Positions 55,224 through 63,530 are shown, counted from the stretch's first letter. The stretch is DNA of 64,000 bases from Pararhizobium qamdonense (GCF_029277445.1 NZ_CP119566.1:1395001-1459000); one strand, 5' to 3'. Notes: generated by a model not told the origin, from the letters alone. A program made the numbers and translations.

Positions 55224-56002
55224 TGGCCGTGCAGAATACGATTTCGAAAGCGGAATTGCCGAACGTGCGCCGTCTGGAAGCCGTCGGCTTTCGCGCCTGG
55301 CCGGCGGCTTCGGTACAGTATGACGGCAGCTGGCTGATCCGTCTGACGGCGGGACATGATTCCAAGCGGCTGAATTCGGTCAATCCGCTCGATCCGTCCG
55401 ACAGCCGCGATATCGAGGTGCGGCTTCAAAAGGCCGCCAAGCGTTTTTCCGATTACGGCCGGCCGCTCACCGTCCGCCAGACGCCGCTGACCCCGCCGCC
55501 GCTGATTGCCTATATGGACGACCAGCAATGGCCCGCTTTCTCTGAGAGCATCGTCATGATGGCCGATATTCCGCCGAACGATACGACGGAATCGATCGAA
55601 CATCTGCCGTTGCGCGATGTCGGCCGTTTTGTTGACGCACGGCTGCAGATTTGCGGCGAGAGCAGCCTGGAGAAAGCGGGGCTTGCCGAAATCATCAACG
55701 CCATCAAGCCGGAATGCGGACTGTTTCTCTTCGAGGCGCAGGACGAGGGACCGATCGCTGTGTCGCTCGCCGTTCATGACAATGATCTCGCGGGCATCTT
55801 GCAGGTGGCGGTTGCCGAGAGCGTAAGACGTCAGGGCGTCGGTAGCGCTATCGTCAATGCGTCGCTGCGCTGGGCGCGTCTGCGGGGTGCCCGCACCGCC
55901 TGGCTTTCGGTCGAAGCCGACAATGAGGGCGCGATACAACTCTACCGCAAATTCGGCTTCAAGGATGTCTACCGGTATGCGTACCGGCGGCAAGGAGTTT
56001 GA
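55223..56002 (+). CDS. GNAT family N-acetyltransferase
   Basis: A 259-aa acetyltransferase. The C-terminal GNAT fold has the acetyl-CoA loop VAESVRRQGVGSAIVNASLR (R/QxxGxG/A) near residue 200, followed by TAWLSVEADNEGAIQLYRKF. The N-terminal ~120 residues (RRLEAVGFRAWPAASVQYDG, with SWLIRLTAGHDSKRLNSVNP) form an additional lobe. It is translationally coupled to argJ and directly precedes mutT, a conserved argJ-GNAT-mutT arrangement. The substrate is unknown. Confidence 0.88.
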   Translation: MAVQNTISKAELPNVRRLEAVGFRAWPAASVQYDGSWLIRLTAGHDSKRLNSVNPLDPSDSRDIEVRLQKAAKRFSDYGRPLTVRQTPLTPPPLIAYMDDQQWPAFSESIVMMADIPPNDTTESIEHLPLRDVGRFVDARLQICGESSLEKAGLAEIINAIKPECGLFLFEAQDEGPIAVSLAVHDNDLAGILQVAVAESVRRQGVGSAIVNASLRWARLRGARTAWLSVEADNEGAIQLYRKFGFKDVYRYAYRRQGV

Positions 56003-56004
56003 CG

Positions 56005-56418
56005 ATGGAGAGTGCCGGCCGGAAAATTCTGCTCGTTGCTGCCTGCGCGCTGGTCGATAGCGATGGCCGGATCCTTCTGGCGCAGCGGCCCGAGGGCAAG
56101 TCCCTGGCGGGGCTGTGGGAGTTTCCGGGCGGCAAGGTCGAGCCCGGCGAGACGCCGGAGGAAACGCTGATCCGCGAACTGGATGAGGAGCTTGGCGTGC
56201 GCACCAAGGTCGCGTGTCTGGCGCCTTTGACCTTTGCCAGCCACACCTATGACGATTTTCATCTGTTGATGCCGCTCTATGTCTGCCGGCGTTATGAGGG
56301 CGTTGCGCATGGCCGGGAAGGGCAGGCGGTGAAATGGGTCCGTCCCAAGGCCCTGCGCGACTATCCAATGCCGCCGGCTGACGAGCCACTTATCCCCTAC
56401 TTAATGGATCTGCTCTGA
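56005..56418 (+). CDS. mutT: 8-oxo-dGTP diphosphatase MutT
   Basis: Nudix hydrolase (137 aa) that removes 8-oxo-dGTP from the nucleotide pool. The full Nudix box is present as GGKVEPGETPEETLIRELDE then ELGV (about residues 38-60), and AQRPEGKSLAGLWEFPGGK precedes it. The ATG at 56005 lies 2 nt after the GNAT stop. Last gene of the argJ unit. The assignment to MutT rather than another Nudix group rests on the family look of the box and preceding segment. Confidence 0.88.
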   Translation: MESAGRKILLVAACALVDSDGRILLAQRPEGKSLAGLWEFPGGKVEPGETPEETLIRELDEELGVRTKVACLAPLTFASHTYDDFHLLMPLYVCRRYEGVAHGREGQAVKWVRPKALRDYPMPPADEPLIPYLMDLL

Positions 56419-56612
56419 TCTAATCCCGGAAATTTCTATTTTATTAATCGAACATTTATCACCCTCCCGCACAATCAGCTTCGAGTAAGTGCCGGTGTCT
56501 ATTGGTTTGGGGATGATTCCCGTGGCCGATACCGGTTTTTTATAGGCGTCGACATGGTGAAGCGGTGGGTGAGCCGTCTTCAAGAAAACGCACATATTCG
56601 AAGAGGCAGACA

Positions 56613-56930
56613 ATGGTCGACGACGATTTTTGGAGAACGGTTCAGGACAAGGATCTGGTGACGACCCAGAGCCGCCGCACCGGTGCGCTTAATCTGTCGC
56701 TGCTGTTCGGGACCGCCGTCATCGCGCTGACCCTCATTTTGACGCCGATGCTGTCGAAATCGGACAATAAGGTGATGGCCAACGCGCCGATCGACTACGA
56801 TAATATCACAACCGGCTCGATCCCGAGCAGCCCGCCGGCCAAGCGCTACACGGTGCGCCGCAGCGTGCTACAGGAAATGCCGGGCGCAGTCTGCATTATC
56901 GACAGTGACGGAAGCAAAAGCGGCTGCTGA
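56613..56930 (+). CDS. Hypothetical single-pass membrane protein before flp
   Basis: A 105-aa protein starting MVDDDFWRTVQDKDLVTTQS with GAGG 6 nt upstream. It has one transmembrane helix (LNLSLLFGTAVIALTLILTP, about residues 29-48) and a Ser/Pro-rich tail (ITTGSIPSSPPAKRYTVRR) ending with two Cys-containing segments (GAVCIIDSDGSKSGC). No family is recognised. It lies 134 nt upstream of the Flp pilin gene. A CtrA-like TTAA-N7-TTTA (56444-56458) is in its promoter region. Confidence 0.65.
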   Translation: MVDDDFWRTVQDKDLVTTQSRRTGALNLSLLFGTAVIALTLILTPMLSKSDNKVMANAPIDYDNITTGSIPSSPPAKRYTVRRSVLQEMPGAVCIIDSDGSKSGC

Positions 56931-57064
56931 TGACGTGGAGCCGGGATGCCCGGCCTTCCCGCTTGTTCCTAGCCTAGTCAGGCTGACCATAATGATGGGG
57001 TGAATTTGGGTGCCTGTCGGGTGATCTCTCCCGCTGGCACATGCACAGGACAGGCTGGGAGTAG

Positions 57065-57238
57065 ATGAAGACTTTGATGCGGTTTATGAACGACAACTCC
57101 GGAGCCACTGCCGTCGAATACGGTCTTTTGGCTACTCTGATCTCCGCCGCCATGGTCGTCGGTCTCGGTGCGTTTTCGGACAACCTCTTGCTCGTGTTTC
57201 AGAAAATCACTACCACGCTCGCCGGCGCGCCGAAATAA
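57065..57238 (+). CDS. Flp/Fap family type IVb pilin (orphan)
   Basis: A 57-aa prepilin starting MKTLMRFMNDNSGATAVEYG. The Flp signature (G-ATAVEYGLL, with the conserved Glu five residues after the processing Gly) is followed by one hydrophobic helix (LLATLISAAMVVGLGAFSDN). It would be cleaved by CpaA-type prepilin peptidase and assembled by the Tad machinery. No cpa/tad genes are in the window; the gene stands alone between the hypothetical protein and a convergent methyltransferase gene. It is short but the family match is clear. Confidence 0.85.
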   Translation: MKTLMRFMNDNSGATAVEYGLLATLISAAMVVGLGAFSDNLLLVFQKITTTLAGAPK

Positions 57239-57244
57239 GCGGCC

Positions 57245-58129
57245 CTATTCTTTCAGCGGCAGTTCCCGCGTGCTCAGCGCGTCGGATAGCCGTTGTTTCG
57301 CCGAGCCGGGTTTCAGCGGTTTCTGCTGGCTTTCGTGCGGCGCCCAGCCGGAAATGTAAATGATCGAGAAGGTCGCCCTGATGCGGCCATCCGGATCGGC
57401 GAAGCGTTCGGCATAGATTTCCGCCGCCCTCACGAAGAAGCTGCGGGTCAGGGGCTTGCGGCTGCGGGCCGAAAGCGGATTGGTCATTCCCATCGACCGC
57501 AGATCTTTCAAGAGCGAAAACAGCGATGCGTAACGCACCGTGTAGCTTTCGGTATCGGCGACCGGCAGGCTGAAGCCGGCGCGCTGCAAAAGCGCTCCGA
57601 TATCGCGGACATCGGCAAAGGGAATGACGCGCGGGCTGGCGCCGCCGGTCATTTCGCTTTCGGCCGCCAGGAGAACCTCGCGCAGCTCCTGCAAGGTGCC
57701 GGAGCCGGGAATGGCGGCGAGAAAGAGGCCGTCGGGTTTAAGCGCACGGCGCACCTGGATGAACACGCCGGGCGTATCGTTGGTCAGGTGCAGCGATAGC
57801 GGCGAGACGATGAGATTGACCGATTCCGGGGATAGCGGCACCGTTTCCAGCGATGCGGCGGAGACCGTTTCATCCGGGGCGGCAAAGGCCGGATCGGTTT
57901 CGATGCGTTCGATATCCGTCACTTTGCCGGTGTTTGCGATATAGCGGGCGGTAAGGCCGGTATAGCCGTGCAGTTCGACTGCCTTGTCGAAATGGCGCTC
58001 CACGACATCAAGGCGTTCCGACAGTTCCTGGGCGGCGATCTCCAGCAGGAATTGCGCCTTGGGGTCGCCGTTGCGAAAGGCGCGCTTGCGGCGGGCTTCG
58101 ATGAGCGTCTGGTCGAAAACGATATCCAT
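57245..58129 (-). CDS. Methyltransferase-domain protein (NDUFAF5/BioC-like)
   Basis: A 294-aa protein with a degenerate Methyltransf_11 fold: VERHFDKAVELHGYTGLTAR, then ETVPLSPESVNLIVSPLSLH in place of the motif IV region, and RRALKPDGLFLAAIPGSGTL. The GxGxG motif I is weak, as in the mitochondrial NDUFAF5/C20orf7 family, hydroxylases of complex I assembly, whose bacterial relatives include BioC-like proteins. The start is ATG 58129 (MDIVFDQTLIEARRKRAF); a TTG 8 codons upstream is possible. It is divergent from comF, 68 nt away. Confidence 0.8.
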   Translation of the reverse strand: MDIVFDQTLIEARRKRAFRNGDPKAQFLLEIAAQELSERLDVVERHFDKAVELHGYTGLTARYIANTGKVTDIERIETDPAFAAPDETVSAASLETVPLSPESVNLIVSPLSLHLTNDTPGVFIQVRRALKPDGLFLAAIPGSGTLQELREVLLAAESEMTGGASPRVIPFADVRDIGALLQRAGFSLPVADTESYTVRYASLFSLLKDLRSMGMTNPLSARSRKPLTRSFFVRAAEIYAERFADPDGRIRATFSIIYISGWAPHESQQKPLKPGSAKQRLSDALSTRELPLKE

Positions 58130-58197
58130 GGCTTTGCTGTCCTGATCACTCAAAAATCTGATCGCAATGAAACCCGGCCCGCCGTAAAGTCAACCTC

Positions 58198-58986
58198 ATG
58201 GCGGATGATGGGGCAGAAAATCCGGGATGGCGGCTGGCCAAGGGGCTGCGGGGAGGCATGCGCGGTCTGGTGGCGGCGGCGGTCGATGCCGTCTATCCGC
58301 CTGTTTGCGCCGGTTGCGGCCGTTTGACCGGGCAGCATCGCGGCGTCTGTCCCGCCTGCTGGGCGACGTTGCGGCTGATCGAGCGGCCCTATTGCGAGGT
58401 TCTGGGCCTGCCGTTTTCCCATGATCTGGGCGCGGGCATCCTGTCGGCCGATGCGATCGCCAATCCGCCGGTGTTCGAGCGGCTGCGCTCGGCTGCCATC
58501 CACGACGGCATTGCCAAGGCGCTCGTCCATGGTTTGAAATATCGCGACCGCACCGATCTCGCCGTGATGATGGCGCAATGGATGATCCGGGCGAGCGACG
58601 GCACCGTTGCGGCTTGCGATGCGATCGTCCCGGTGCCGCTGCATGCGTTCCGGCTGTTTGGCCGCAAGTTCAACCAGTCGGCCGAGCTTGCCCGGGCCAT
58701 CGCCCGCAGTTCCGGCAAGCCATATCTCGCGACGGTGCTGATCCGCCACCGGCGCACCGCGCAACAGGTTGGGCTGGGCGCCAGCCAGCGTGCGGAGAAC
58801 GTGCGGGGCGCTTTCTCGGTGACCGAGGACGGCCGGGCGGCGCTGTTTGGCAAACGGATCGTACTCGTTGATGACGTCTATACGACGGGGGCCACCGTTT
58901 CGGCGGCGACCCGGGCGCTGAAGAGGGCGGGGGCAGGCGATGTGACGGTTTTGACCTTTGCAAGAGCCATGTCCGGTCTTATATGA
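58198..58986 (+). CDS. comF: ComF family phosphoribosyltransferase-like protein
   Basis: A 262-aa protein with an N-terminal double zinc ribbon (CAGCGRLTGQHRGVCPACWA, about residues 39-58) and a C-terminal PRTase fold (RIVLVDDVYTTGATVSAATR, about residues 221-240), with IVPVPLHAFRLFGRKFNQSA between. ComF proteins take part in natural transformation in some bacteria and are also widespread elsewhere. No other competence genes are in the window. It starts the comF-grxC-hydrolase-DUF1178 run. Confidence 0.9.
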   Translation: MADDGAENPGWRLAKGLRGGMRGLVAAAVDAVYPPVCAGCGRLTGQHRGVCPACWATLRLIERPYCEVLGLPFSHDLGAGILSADAIANPPVFERLRSAAIHDGIAKALVHGLKYRDRTDLAVMMAQWMIRASDGTVAACDAIVPVPLHAFRLFGRKFNQSAELARAIARSSGKPYLATVLIRHRRTAQQVGLGASQRAENVRGAFSVTEDGRAALFGKRIVLVDDVYTTGATVSAATRALKRAGAGDVTVLTFARAMSGLI

Positions 58987-59033
58987 CACGGTATGTGTAC
59001 TGGCGCAGGGCCGGTGAAGGAGCAGATCAACTC

Positions 59034-59291
59034 ATGGCTTCGGTTGTCATTTATACCCGTCAATTCTGCGGCTATTGTTCCGCAGCCAAGAAACTTCTGG
59101 AAACCAAGGGCGTGCAGTTCGAGGAGCATGACGCAACCTATGCTCCGGAAATTCGCCAGAAAATGATCGAGCGGTCGAATGGCGGCACGACTTTCCCGCA
59201 GATCTTCATCAACAATGCCCATATTGGCGGCTGCGACGACCTGCATGCGCTGGAACGCGCCGGCAAGCTCGATGCGATGCTTGCGGCGTAA
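59034..59291 (+). CDS. grxC: Glutaredoxin 3
   Basis: Dithiol glutaredoxin of 85 aa. The active site CGYC is in YTRQFCGYCSAAKKLLETKG at about residues 11-14, and the glutathione-binding TFPQIFINNAHIGGCDDLHA (TVP-equivalent and GG) follows. The ATG at 59034 gives the family length. It provides electrons from glutathione for disulfide and Fe-S chemistry. It lies 48 nt after comF. Confidence 0.94.
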   Translation: MASVVIYTRQFCGYCSAAKKLLETKGVQFEEHDATYAPEIRQKMIERSNGGTTFPQIFINNAHIGGCDDLHALERAGKLDAMLAA

Positions 59292-59303
59292 GGAGACGCT
59301 TCC

Positions 59304-60161
59304 ATGACGTTCAAGGCCGCAGCGATCCAGATGTGTTCCGGTGTCGATCCGGCCGAAAATGCCGGGACGATGGCAAAGCTCGTGCGCGAGGCTACCGCCA
59401 AGGGTGCCACATACGTGCAGACGCCGGAAATGACCGGCGCGCTGCAGCGCGACCGTGCAGCAATGAAGGCTGCGCTTCGTGACGAGGGCAGCGATCTGAT
59501 CGTGGCCGCAGCATCGAAACTTGCCGGCGAACTGCGCATCTATCTGCATGTCGGCTCAACGGCGATCGGCCTTGCCGATGGCAAGATGGCCAATCGCGGC
59601 TTCCTGTTCGGGCCCGATGGCAAAAAGATTACCCATTACGACAAGATCCACATGTTCGACGTCGATCTCGACAATGGCGAAAGCTGGCGCGAAAGTGCCG
59701 CCTATACGCCGGGGGCGACCGCAAAGCTGGTGAGCCTGCCGTTCGGCAAGCTCGGCTGCGCCATTTGCTACGACGTGCGCTTCCCCGAGCTGTTCCGGGC
59801 GCAGGCAGCAGCGGGTGCTCAGATCATGTCGGTGCCGGCAGCCTTTACCCGCCAGACCGGCGAGGCGCATTGGGAGATCCTGCTGCGCGCGAGAGCGATC
59901 GAGAACGGCATGTTCGTCATCGCCGCCGCCCAGGCCGGGGTGCATGAGGATGGCCGCGAGACTTTCGGGCATTCGATGATCATCGATCCGTGGGGACGCG
60001 TTCTGACTTCGGCTAGCGGTACCGGCGCGGGCATCGTGATCGCCGATATCGACATCGCCCAGGTTGCGGCGGCGCGCGGCAAGATTCCCAACCTCAAGAA
60101 CGGCCGGCCGTTCCAGCTCGAGGAGGTGCCGCTCAGCGCCTCCGGGGACGTGGCCGCTTGA
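59304..60161 (+). CDS. Carbon-nitrogen hydrolase (nitrilase superfamily)
   Basis: A 285-aa amidase-type enzyme with the Glu-Lys-Cys triad: Glu in YVQTPEMTGAL, Lys in THYDKIHMFDVDLDNGESW, and Cys in GKLGCAICYDVRFPELFRAQ. This is like the NIT1/NIT2 omega-amidase and deaminated-glutathione amidase branch. A position next to grxC fits a repair role for deaminated glutathione, but this is inference. It lies 12 nt after grxC and overlaps the DUF1178 gene by 4 nt. Confidence 0.9.
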   Translation: MTFKAAAIQMCSGVDPAENAGTMAKLVREATAKGATYVQTPEMTGALQRDRAAMKAALRDEGSDLIVAAASKLAGELRIYLHVGSTAIGLADGKMANRGFLFGPDGKKITHYDKIHMFDVDLDNGESWRESAAYTPGATAKLVSLPFGKLGCAICYDVRFPELFRAQAAAGAQIMSVPAAFTRQTGEAHWEILLRARAIENGMFVIAAAQAGVHEDGRETFGHSMIIDPWGRVLTSASGTGAGIVIADIDIAQVAAARGKIPNLKNGRPFQLEEVPLSASGDVAA

Positions 60162-60586
60162 TCAAATACACGCTTGCCTGCGACAACGGCCATTCGTTCG
60201 AGGGATGGTTCTCCTCCGGCGCCGATTTCGACCGGCAGGCGGAGCTTGGCCTGGTGTCCTGTCCCGTCTGCGGCTCTGCCACGGTCGGCAAGGAGCTGAT
60301 GGCGCCTTCGGTTTCGACGGCCCGCAAGAAGGACGAGACCAAGGTGCTGATGATGGATCAGGCCCGCAAGGAAGCGGTGGCCAAGATCCGCGAACTGGTC
60401 ACGTCCATCCGCGACAATGCCGAGGATGTCGGGACAAAGTTTCCCGAGGAAGCCCGCAAGATCCATTATGGCGAGGCCGAGCAGCGCGGGCTGATCGGGC
60501 AGGCGACGATCGACGAAGCCAAGGCGCTTCTGGAGGAAGGCATCGAGATTGCCGCCCTGCCGGTGCTGCCGGACGACGTGAACTGA
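60158..60586 (+). CDS. DUF1178 family protein
   Basis: A 142-aa protein beginning MIKYTLACDNGHSFEGWFSS at a TTG that overlaps the preceding stop. A CPVCG motif (residues 35-39) together with Cys8 and His12 suggests a zinc ribbon. The rest is helical: TKVLMMDQARKEAVAKIREL then EARKIHYGEAEQRGLIGQAT. Family of unknown function in alpha/betaproteobacteria. Confidence 0.85.
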   Translation: MIKYTLACDNGHSFEGWFSSGADFDRQAELGLVSCPVCGSATVGKELMAPSVSTARKKDETKVLMMDQARKEAVAKIRELVTSIRDNAEDVGTKFPEEARKIHYGEAEQRGLIGQATIDEAKALLEEGIEIAALPVLPDDVN

Positions 60587-60587
60587 C

Positions 60588-61172
60588 ATGACGGCGGGCG
60601 GACCTCGTCTGGCCATCTACAATTTCGGCCTGCATACCGGGCCAGAAGGCGACCCTCGCGTCGAGGGTTTCGTGTTGCGCGAGCCAGCCAATTTCGAGGC
60701 AGCCGCGCGGGCATCCGGTTTCATCGGCCGCTCCGGCTATCGCGGCGTTCCGGGACCGCGCAGCTGGGGCCAGCAGGTTTTTCCGCGTTTCATCGAAGGT
60801 AGCGGTTTTGACAGCGCGCCGTCCTCCTTGTCGCTCTGGACCGATATCGAATCGCTGATGGCATTTTCCTATCATGGCGTTCACGCCGACGCGTTGAAGC
60901 ACGGGCGCAACTGGAACATCAAACCGAGCTGGCCGCCGCTTGTGCTCTGGTGGGTGGACGGCCACCGCGTGCCCGACTGGCAGGACGGCGCCGGGCGGCT
61001 GGAATATCTCCACGATCACGGCGCGTCCGGCAGAGCCTTCACCTTCAAACAACCCTTCACCGCCGGGGGTGAAGCCTATGCGATCGACCGGGACAAAGTC
61101 CGGCGGATTGCGCAGGAGAATGCCAAGGGGCAGGCCGATCTGCTTGCGCATGTGCTGACGTTGAAAGTCTAG
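60588..61172 (+). CDS. DUF3291 domain-containing protein
   Basis: A 194-aa protein with the DUF3291 (dimeric alpha/beta barrel-like) character: LAIYNFGLHTGPEGDPRVEG, SLSLWTDIESLMAFSYHGVH, then WPPLVLWWVDGHRVPDWQDG. It directly follows DUF1178 (2-nt gap). Function unknown. It is the last gene before the decayed toxin-antitoxin locus. Confidence 0.8.
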   Translation: MTAGGPRLAIYNFGLHTGPEGDPRVEGFVLREPANFEAAARASGFIGRSGYRGVPGPRSWGQQVFPRFIEGSGFDSAPSSLSLWTDIESLMAFSYHGVHADALKHGRNWNIKPSWPPLVLWWVDGHRVPDWQDGAGRLEYLHDHGASGRAFTFKQPFTAGGEAYAIDRDKVRRIAQENAKGQADLLAHVLTLKV

Positions 61173-61270
61173 CACGGGGTTAAGGGGGGCAGGGATTATG
61201 CTGCCGGCTTGGTTGGCAATTGCGGCAATTGGTAGTAATATTTCGTACCAAACTCGTTTGGAGGTGTCTC

Positions 61271-61552
61271 GTGACCAATGTAGAGAAGATCAGTGTTGCG
61301 CTGACAACGCAGCAGGCAGCGATGCTGCGCGATGCTGTAGGCACCGGTGCTTATGCCACAACCAGCGAAATTGTCCGCGAAGCTGTGCGTGACTGGTCCG
61401 CCAAATGGGAGGCGCGGCAAGCCGATACACGCAGGTTGACCGAGCTTTGGAATGGAGGCAAGGCAAGCGGCAAACCCGTCGCCATCGACCTTGACCAGCT
61501 GCGGGAAGAACTACGCCAGGAACTTCGCGCCGCGCAGAAACATGCCGGCTGA
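61271..61552 (+). CDS. parD: ParD-type antitoxin (toxin partner truncated)
   Basis: Ribbon-helix-helix antitoxin, 93 aa, GTG start at 61271 with GGAGG 6 nt upstream. [20 protein letters not shown] and [20 protein letters not shown] are characteristic of ParD/CopG antitoxins, and the C-terminal [13 protein letters not shown] would bind ParE. The toxin start lies inside its last codons. Since the toxin is truncated to 34 codons, this antitoxin is now an orphan. Autorepression of its own promoter may persist. Confidence 0.85.
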   Translation: MTNVEKISVALTTQQAAMLRDAVGTGAYATTSEIVREAVRDWSAKWEARQADTRRLTELWNGGKASGKPVAIDLDQLREELRQELRAAQKHAG

Positions 61553-61646
61553 TTTAGTCTGGTCGCCTTTGGCGTTGGCAGATATCCGCCGAATATACAT
61601 CGAAATCGGCAGGGAGCAGCCACGCGCTGCCGAGCGCTCTTTTTGA
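61542..61646 (+). pseudogene. parE: Truncated ParE toxin
   Basis: [20 protein letters not shown] followed by EIGREQPRAAERSF and TGA. This is the N-terminal third of a RelE/ParE superfamily toxin (usually about 95-100 aa); the family normally continues after 'AERYF'. The remaining two-thirds, including the C-terminal catalytic core, are missing. The break lies at about 61630-61640, where the sequence changes to the start of an oppositely oriented toxin gene. Confidence 0.8.
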
Positions 61647-61661
61647 ATAGCGTAGTTTCAC
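61554..61661 (-). pseudogene. Decapitated RelE/ParE toxin of the second module
   Basis: A GTG start at 61661 overlaps the antitoxin stop (TGTGA) and encodes (V/M)KLRYSKRAL, a typical RelE/ParE N-terminus. After about ten codons the frame runs into the antisense of the parE fragment (GSAWLLPADF...) and stops at 61554. The C-terminal part of this toxin is absent. It shares its break point with the parE fragment. Confidence 0.65.
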
Positions 61662-61885
61662 AGGCGATATTTGGACAATATGGTTTGCACATCGGCTTCG
61701 GTGGCAAACTCTCCCCGCGCCATTTCGGCTTGGGCCTCAATCAGATCAGCCTCCTCTTCCGGCGACAGTTCGATGATCCTCTCATCATCACCGGCATAGC
61801 TGAGCATAATGCGGGCGATATCGTCCTGCATTTCCGTAGGGAGATTCCGTGCGGCTGATACCGCCTGTTCCAGAAGCTTTGTCAT
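61658..61885 (-). CDS. Antitoxin of a second, RelE/ParE-type module
   Basis: A 75-aa protein starting MTKLLEQAVSAARNLPTEMQ and ending with SPEEEADLIEAQAEMARGEF followed by ATEADVQTILSKYRL. This pattern (helical start with DDIARIML, then an acidic E-G-rich repeat and GEFAT/S-x-EEV ending) is that of antitoxins paired with RelE/ParE toxins in alphaproteobacteria. Its toxin (61661 on the same strand) is truncated after ten codons, so the antitoxin is an orphan. Confidence 0.7.
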   Translation of the reverse strand: MTKLLEQAVSAARNLPTEMQDDIARIMLSYAGDDERIIELSPEEEADLIEAQAEMARGEFATEADVQTILSKYRL

Positions 61886-62102
61886 TCGCAGAGTGTGCCC
61901 CGGATCAATCGAAAAAAAAACCGAAATCGTCGCGCCTGACCGTGCTGACGGTCTTATAATGCTGTCAAAGAACTGAACGGCCGAGGCGAGAATGTGGTCC
62001 TTCTGGTCCGATCTTTGACAGCCTAGCACGGCGGTACAAGGCGGGGATGATGGTGTCTTTGCTTTTTGCCACAGGCCCGGTATCTGAGGTCTTGGCTGAT
62101 CC

Positions 62103-62119
62103 TTGGCAAAAGTGCTGCA
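62103..62119 (+). promoter_or_regulatory. Possible sigma-54 promoter
   Basis: TTGGCAAAAGTGCTGCA has GG and GC separated by 10 nt, the -24/-12 spacing of RpoN promoters, with TTGGCA and TGCA matching at the ends. The middle is unlike the consensus (no CACG). The GNAT gene starts 65 nt downstream. Confidence 0.25.
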
Positions 62120-62183
62120 CTCTTTTAATTCAACGGCTTGATATCCATCTGTGGGCCGTGTTCAGACTGGAGTTTTAAGACCG

Positions 62184-62750
62184 ATGGATTTTTCCGATCT
62201 TCGCTTTTCCACGCAACGCCTGGACATCCGGCGGTTCGTGCCCGCCGATTTTGCGGCATTTCAAGCCTATCACCGCCTGCCGGAGGTCTATCGCTATCTG
62301 TATGCCGAGCCGCTCGATGACGCCGAAGCTGCCGAAAAGTTCGAGAGAGCATGTGTGCCCCGGCTTCGCAAGAAGGGCGATGCCGCCGTGTTTGCGGTCG
62401 AGCGCCGCGAGGACGCAGCCGTCATCGGCGAATTGGTGCTGAAGCTTGAAAGCGCGATCGCGCGGCAGGTAGAGGTCGGCTATATCTTTAATCCGGCCTT
62501 TGCGGGCAAGGGTTATGCGACGGAAGCGATGCGGGCCATTCTGGATTTTGCGTTTTCAACGCTCAATTTCCACCGTGCCTTTGCAAGGCTCGATGCCGCC
62601 AATGCCGGGTCGGTCGGGGTGGTCGAGCGGCTGGGGATGCGGCGTGAGGCGCATCTGGTTGAGAACGACCAGTTCAAGGGCGTCTGGGGCGACGAGTTCA
62701 TCTATGCGCTGCTGCGGGACGAATGGATGTCGCGCAAGAACAGCGTTTGA
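62184..62750 (+). CDS. RimJ/RimL-type GNAT acetyltransferase
   Basis: A 188-aa Acetyltransf_3 protein. The typical start STQRLDIRRFVPADFAAFQA is followed by VGYIFNPAFAGKGYATEAMR (motif A with G-x-G/A) and NFHRAFARLDAANAGSVGVV with ERLGM, the family's acetyl-CoA and substrate-binding pattern. It probably acetylates a small molecule or a protein N-terminus; the substrate is unknown. The ATG at 62184 gives the usual length. It is convergent with ubiG with 33 nt between the stops. Confidence 0.9.
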   Translation: MDFSDLRFSTQRLDIRRFVPADFAAFQAYHRLPEVYRYLYAEPLDDAEAAEKFERACVPRLRKKGDAAVFAVERREDAAVIGELVLKLESAIARQVEVGYIFNPAFAGKGYATEAMRAILDFAFSTLNFHRAFARLDAANAGSVGVVERLGMRREAHLVENDQFKGVWGDEFIYALLRDEWMSRKNSV

Positions 62751-62783
62751 CCCGGCGGCGCGGCGGTCCAGGGAAGCCTTTCT

Positions 62784-63530
62784 TTACGCCGGGCGTTTGG
62801 CGACGATCATGTAGTTGACGTCCATGTCCTTCGACAGGTTCCACTGGTTCGACAGTGGGTTGAAGAAGACGCCGGTGCGGTCGGTGACGTCCATGCCGCT
62901 GGCGGTGATGGGCTTTTCCAGTTCTTCCGGGCGCACCAGCTTGTCATATTGATGGGTGCCGCGCGGCAGCCAGCGCAGGACATTTTCGGCGGCAAAGATA
63001 GCGAGCGCTGCCGCTTTCATCGTGCGGTTGATGGTGGCGACGAACATCAGGCCGCCGGGGCGCACCATCGAAGCGCAGGTGCTCATGAAGAATTCGACAT
63101 CGGCGACATGCTCGACCACTTCCATATTGAGCACGACATCAAAGGTCTCGCCGGCTTGCGCCAGCGCCTCTGCGGTGACAGCGCGGTAATCGACCGCAAC
63201 GCCGCTGCCGGCCGCATGGGTTCTGGCGATCATGATATTCTTTTCCGAGGCGTCGGCGCCGACCACATCGGCCCCCATGCGGGCCATCGGCTCGGACAGA
63301 AGACCGCCGCCGCAGCCGATATCGAGGATGCGCAGGCCCTTCAGCGGCTGCAGCGCCTTGGCCTCGCGGCCGAAATTGTCCGAGACGCGGTCGCGGATAT
63401 AGGTGAGACGGACCGGATTGAACTTGTGCAACGGCCGGAACTTGCCCTTCGGATCCCACCATTCGGCAGCCATGGCGGAAAACCGGTCGACTTCGGTCTG
63501 GTCGATGGTGCTGCGGGCCTGCTCGGTCAT
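62784..63530 (-). CDS. ubiG: Bifunctional 2-polyprenyl-6-hydroxyphenol methylase / 3-demethylubiquinol 3-O-methyltransferase
   Basis: SAM-dependent O-methyltransferase of ubiquinone synthesis, 248 aa. The N-terminal ubiG signature [20 protein letters not shown] is followed by [20 protein letters not shown] (motif I), [17 protein letters not shown] (post-I region) and [20 protein letters not shown]. The C-terminal segment ends [14 protein letters not shown] 63530 has AGGAG 8 nt upstream; in-frame sequence further upstream is intergenic. In rhizobia the next gene is often lysC, divergent; the window ends before it. Confidence 0.95.
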   Translation of the reverse strand: MTEQARSTIDQTEVDRFSAMAAEWWDPKGKFRPLHKFNPVRLTYIRDRVSDNFGREAKALQPLKGLRILDIGCGGGLLSEPMARMGADVVGADASEKNIMIARTHAAGSGVAVDYRAVTAEALAQAGETFDVVLNMEVVEHVADVEFFMSTCASMVRPGGLMFVATINRTMKAAALAIFAAENVLRWLPRGTHQYDKLVRPEELEKPITASGMDVTDRTGVFFNPLSNQWNLSKDMDVNYMIVAKRPA

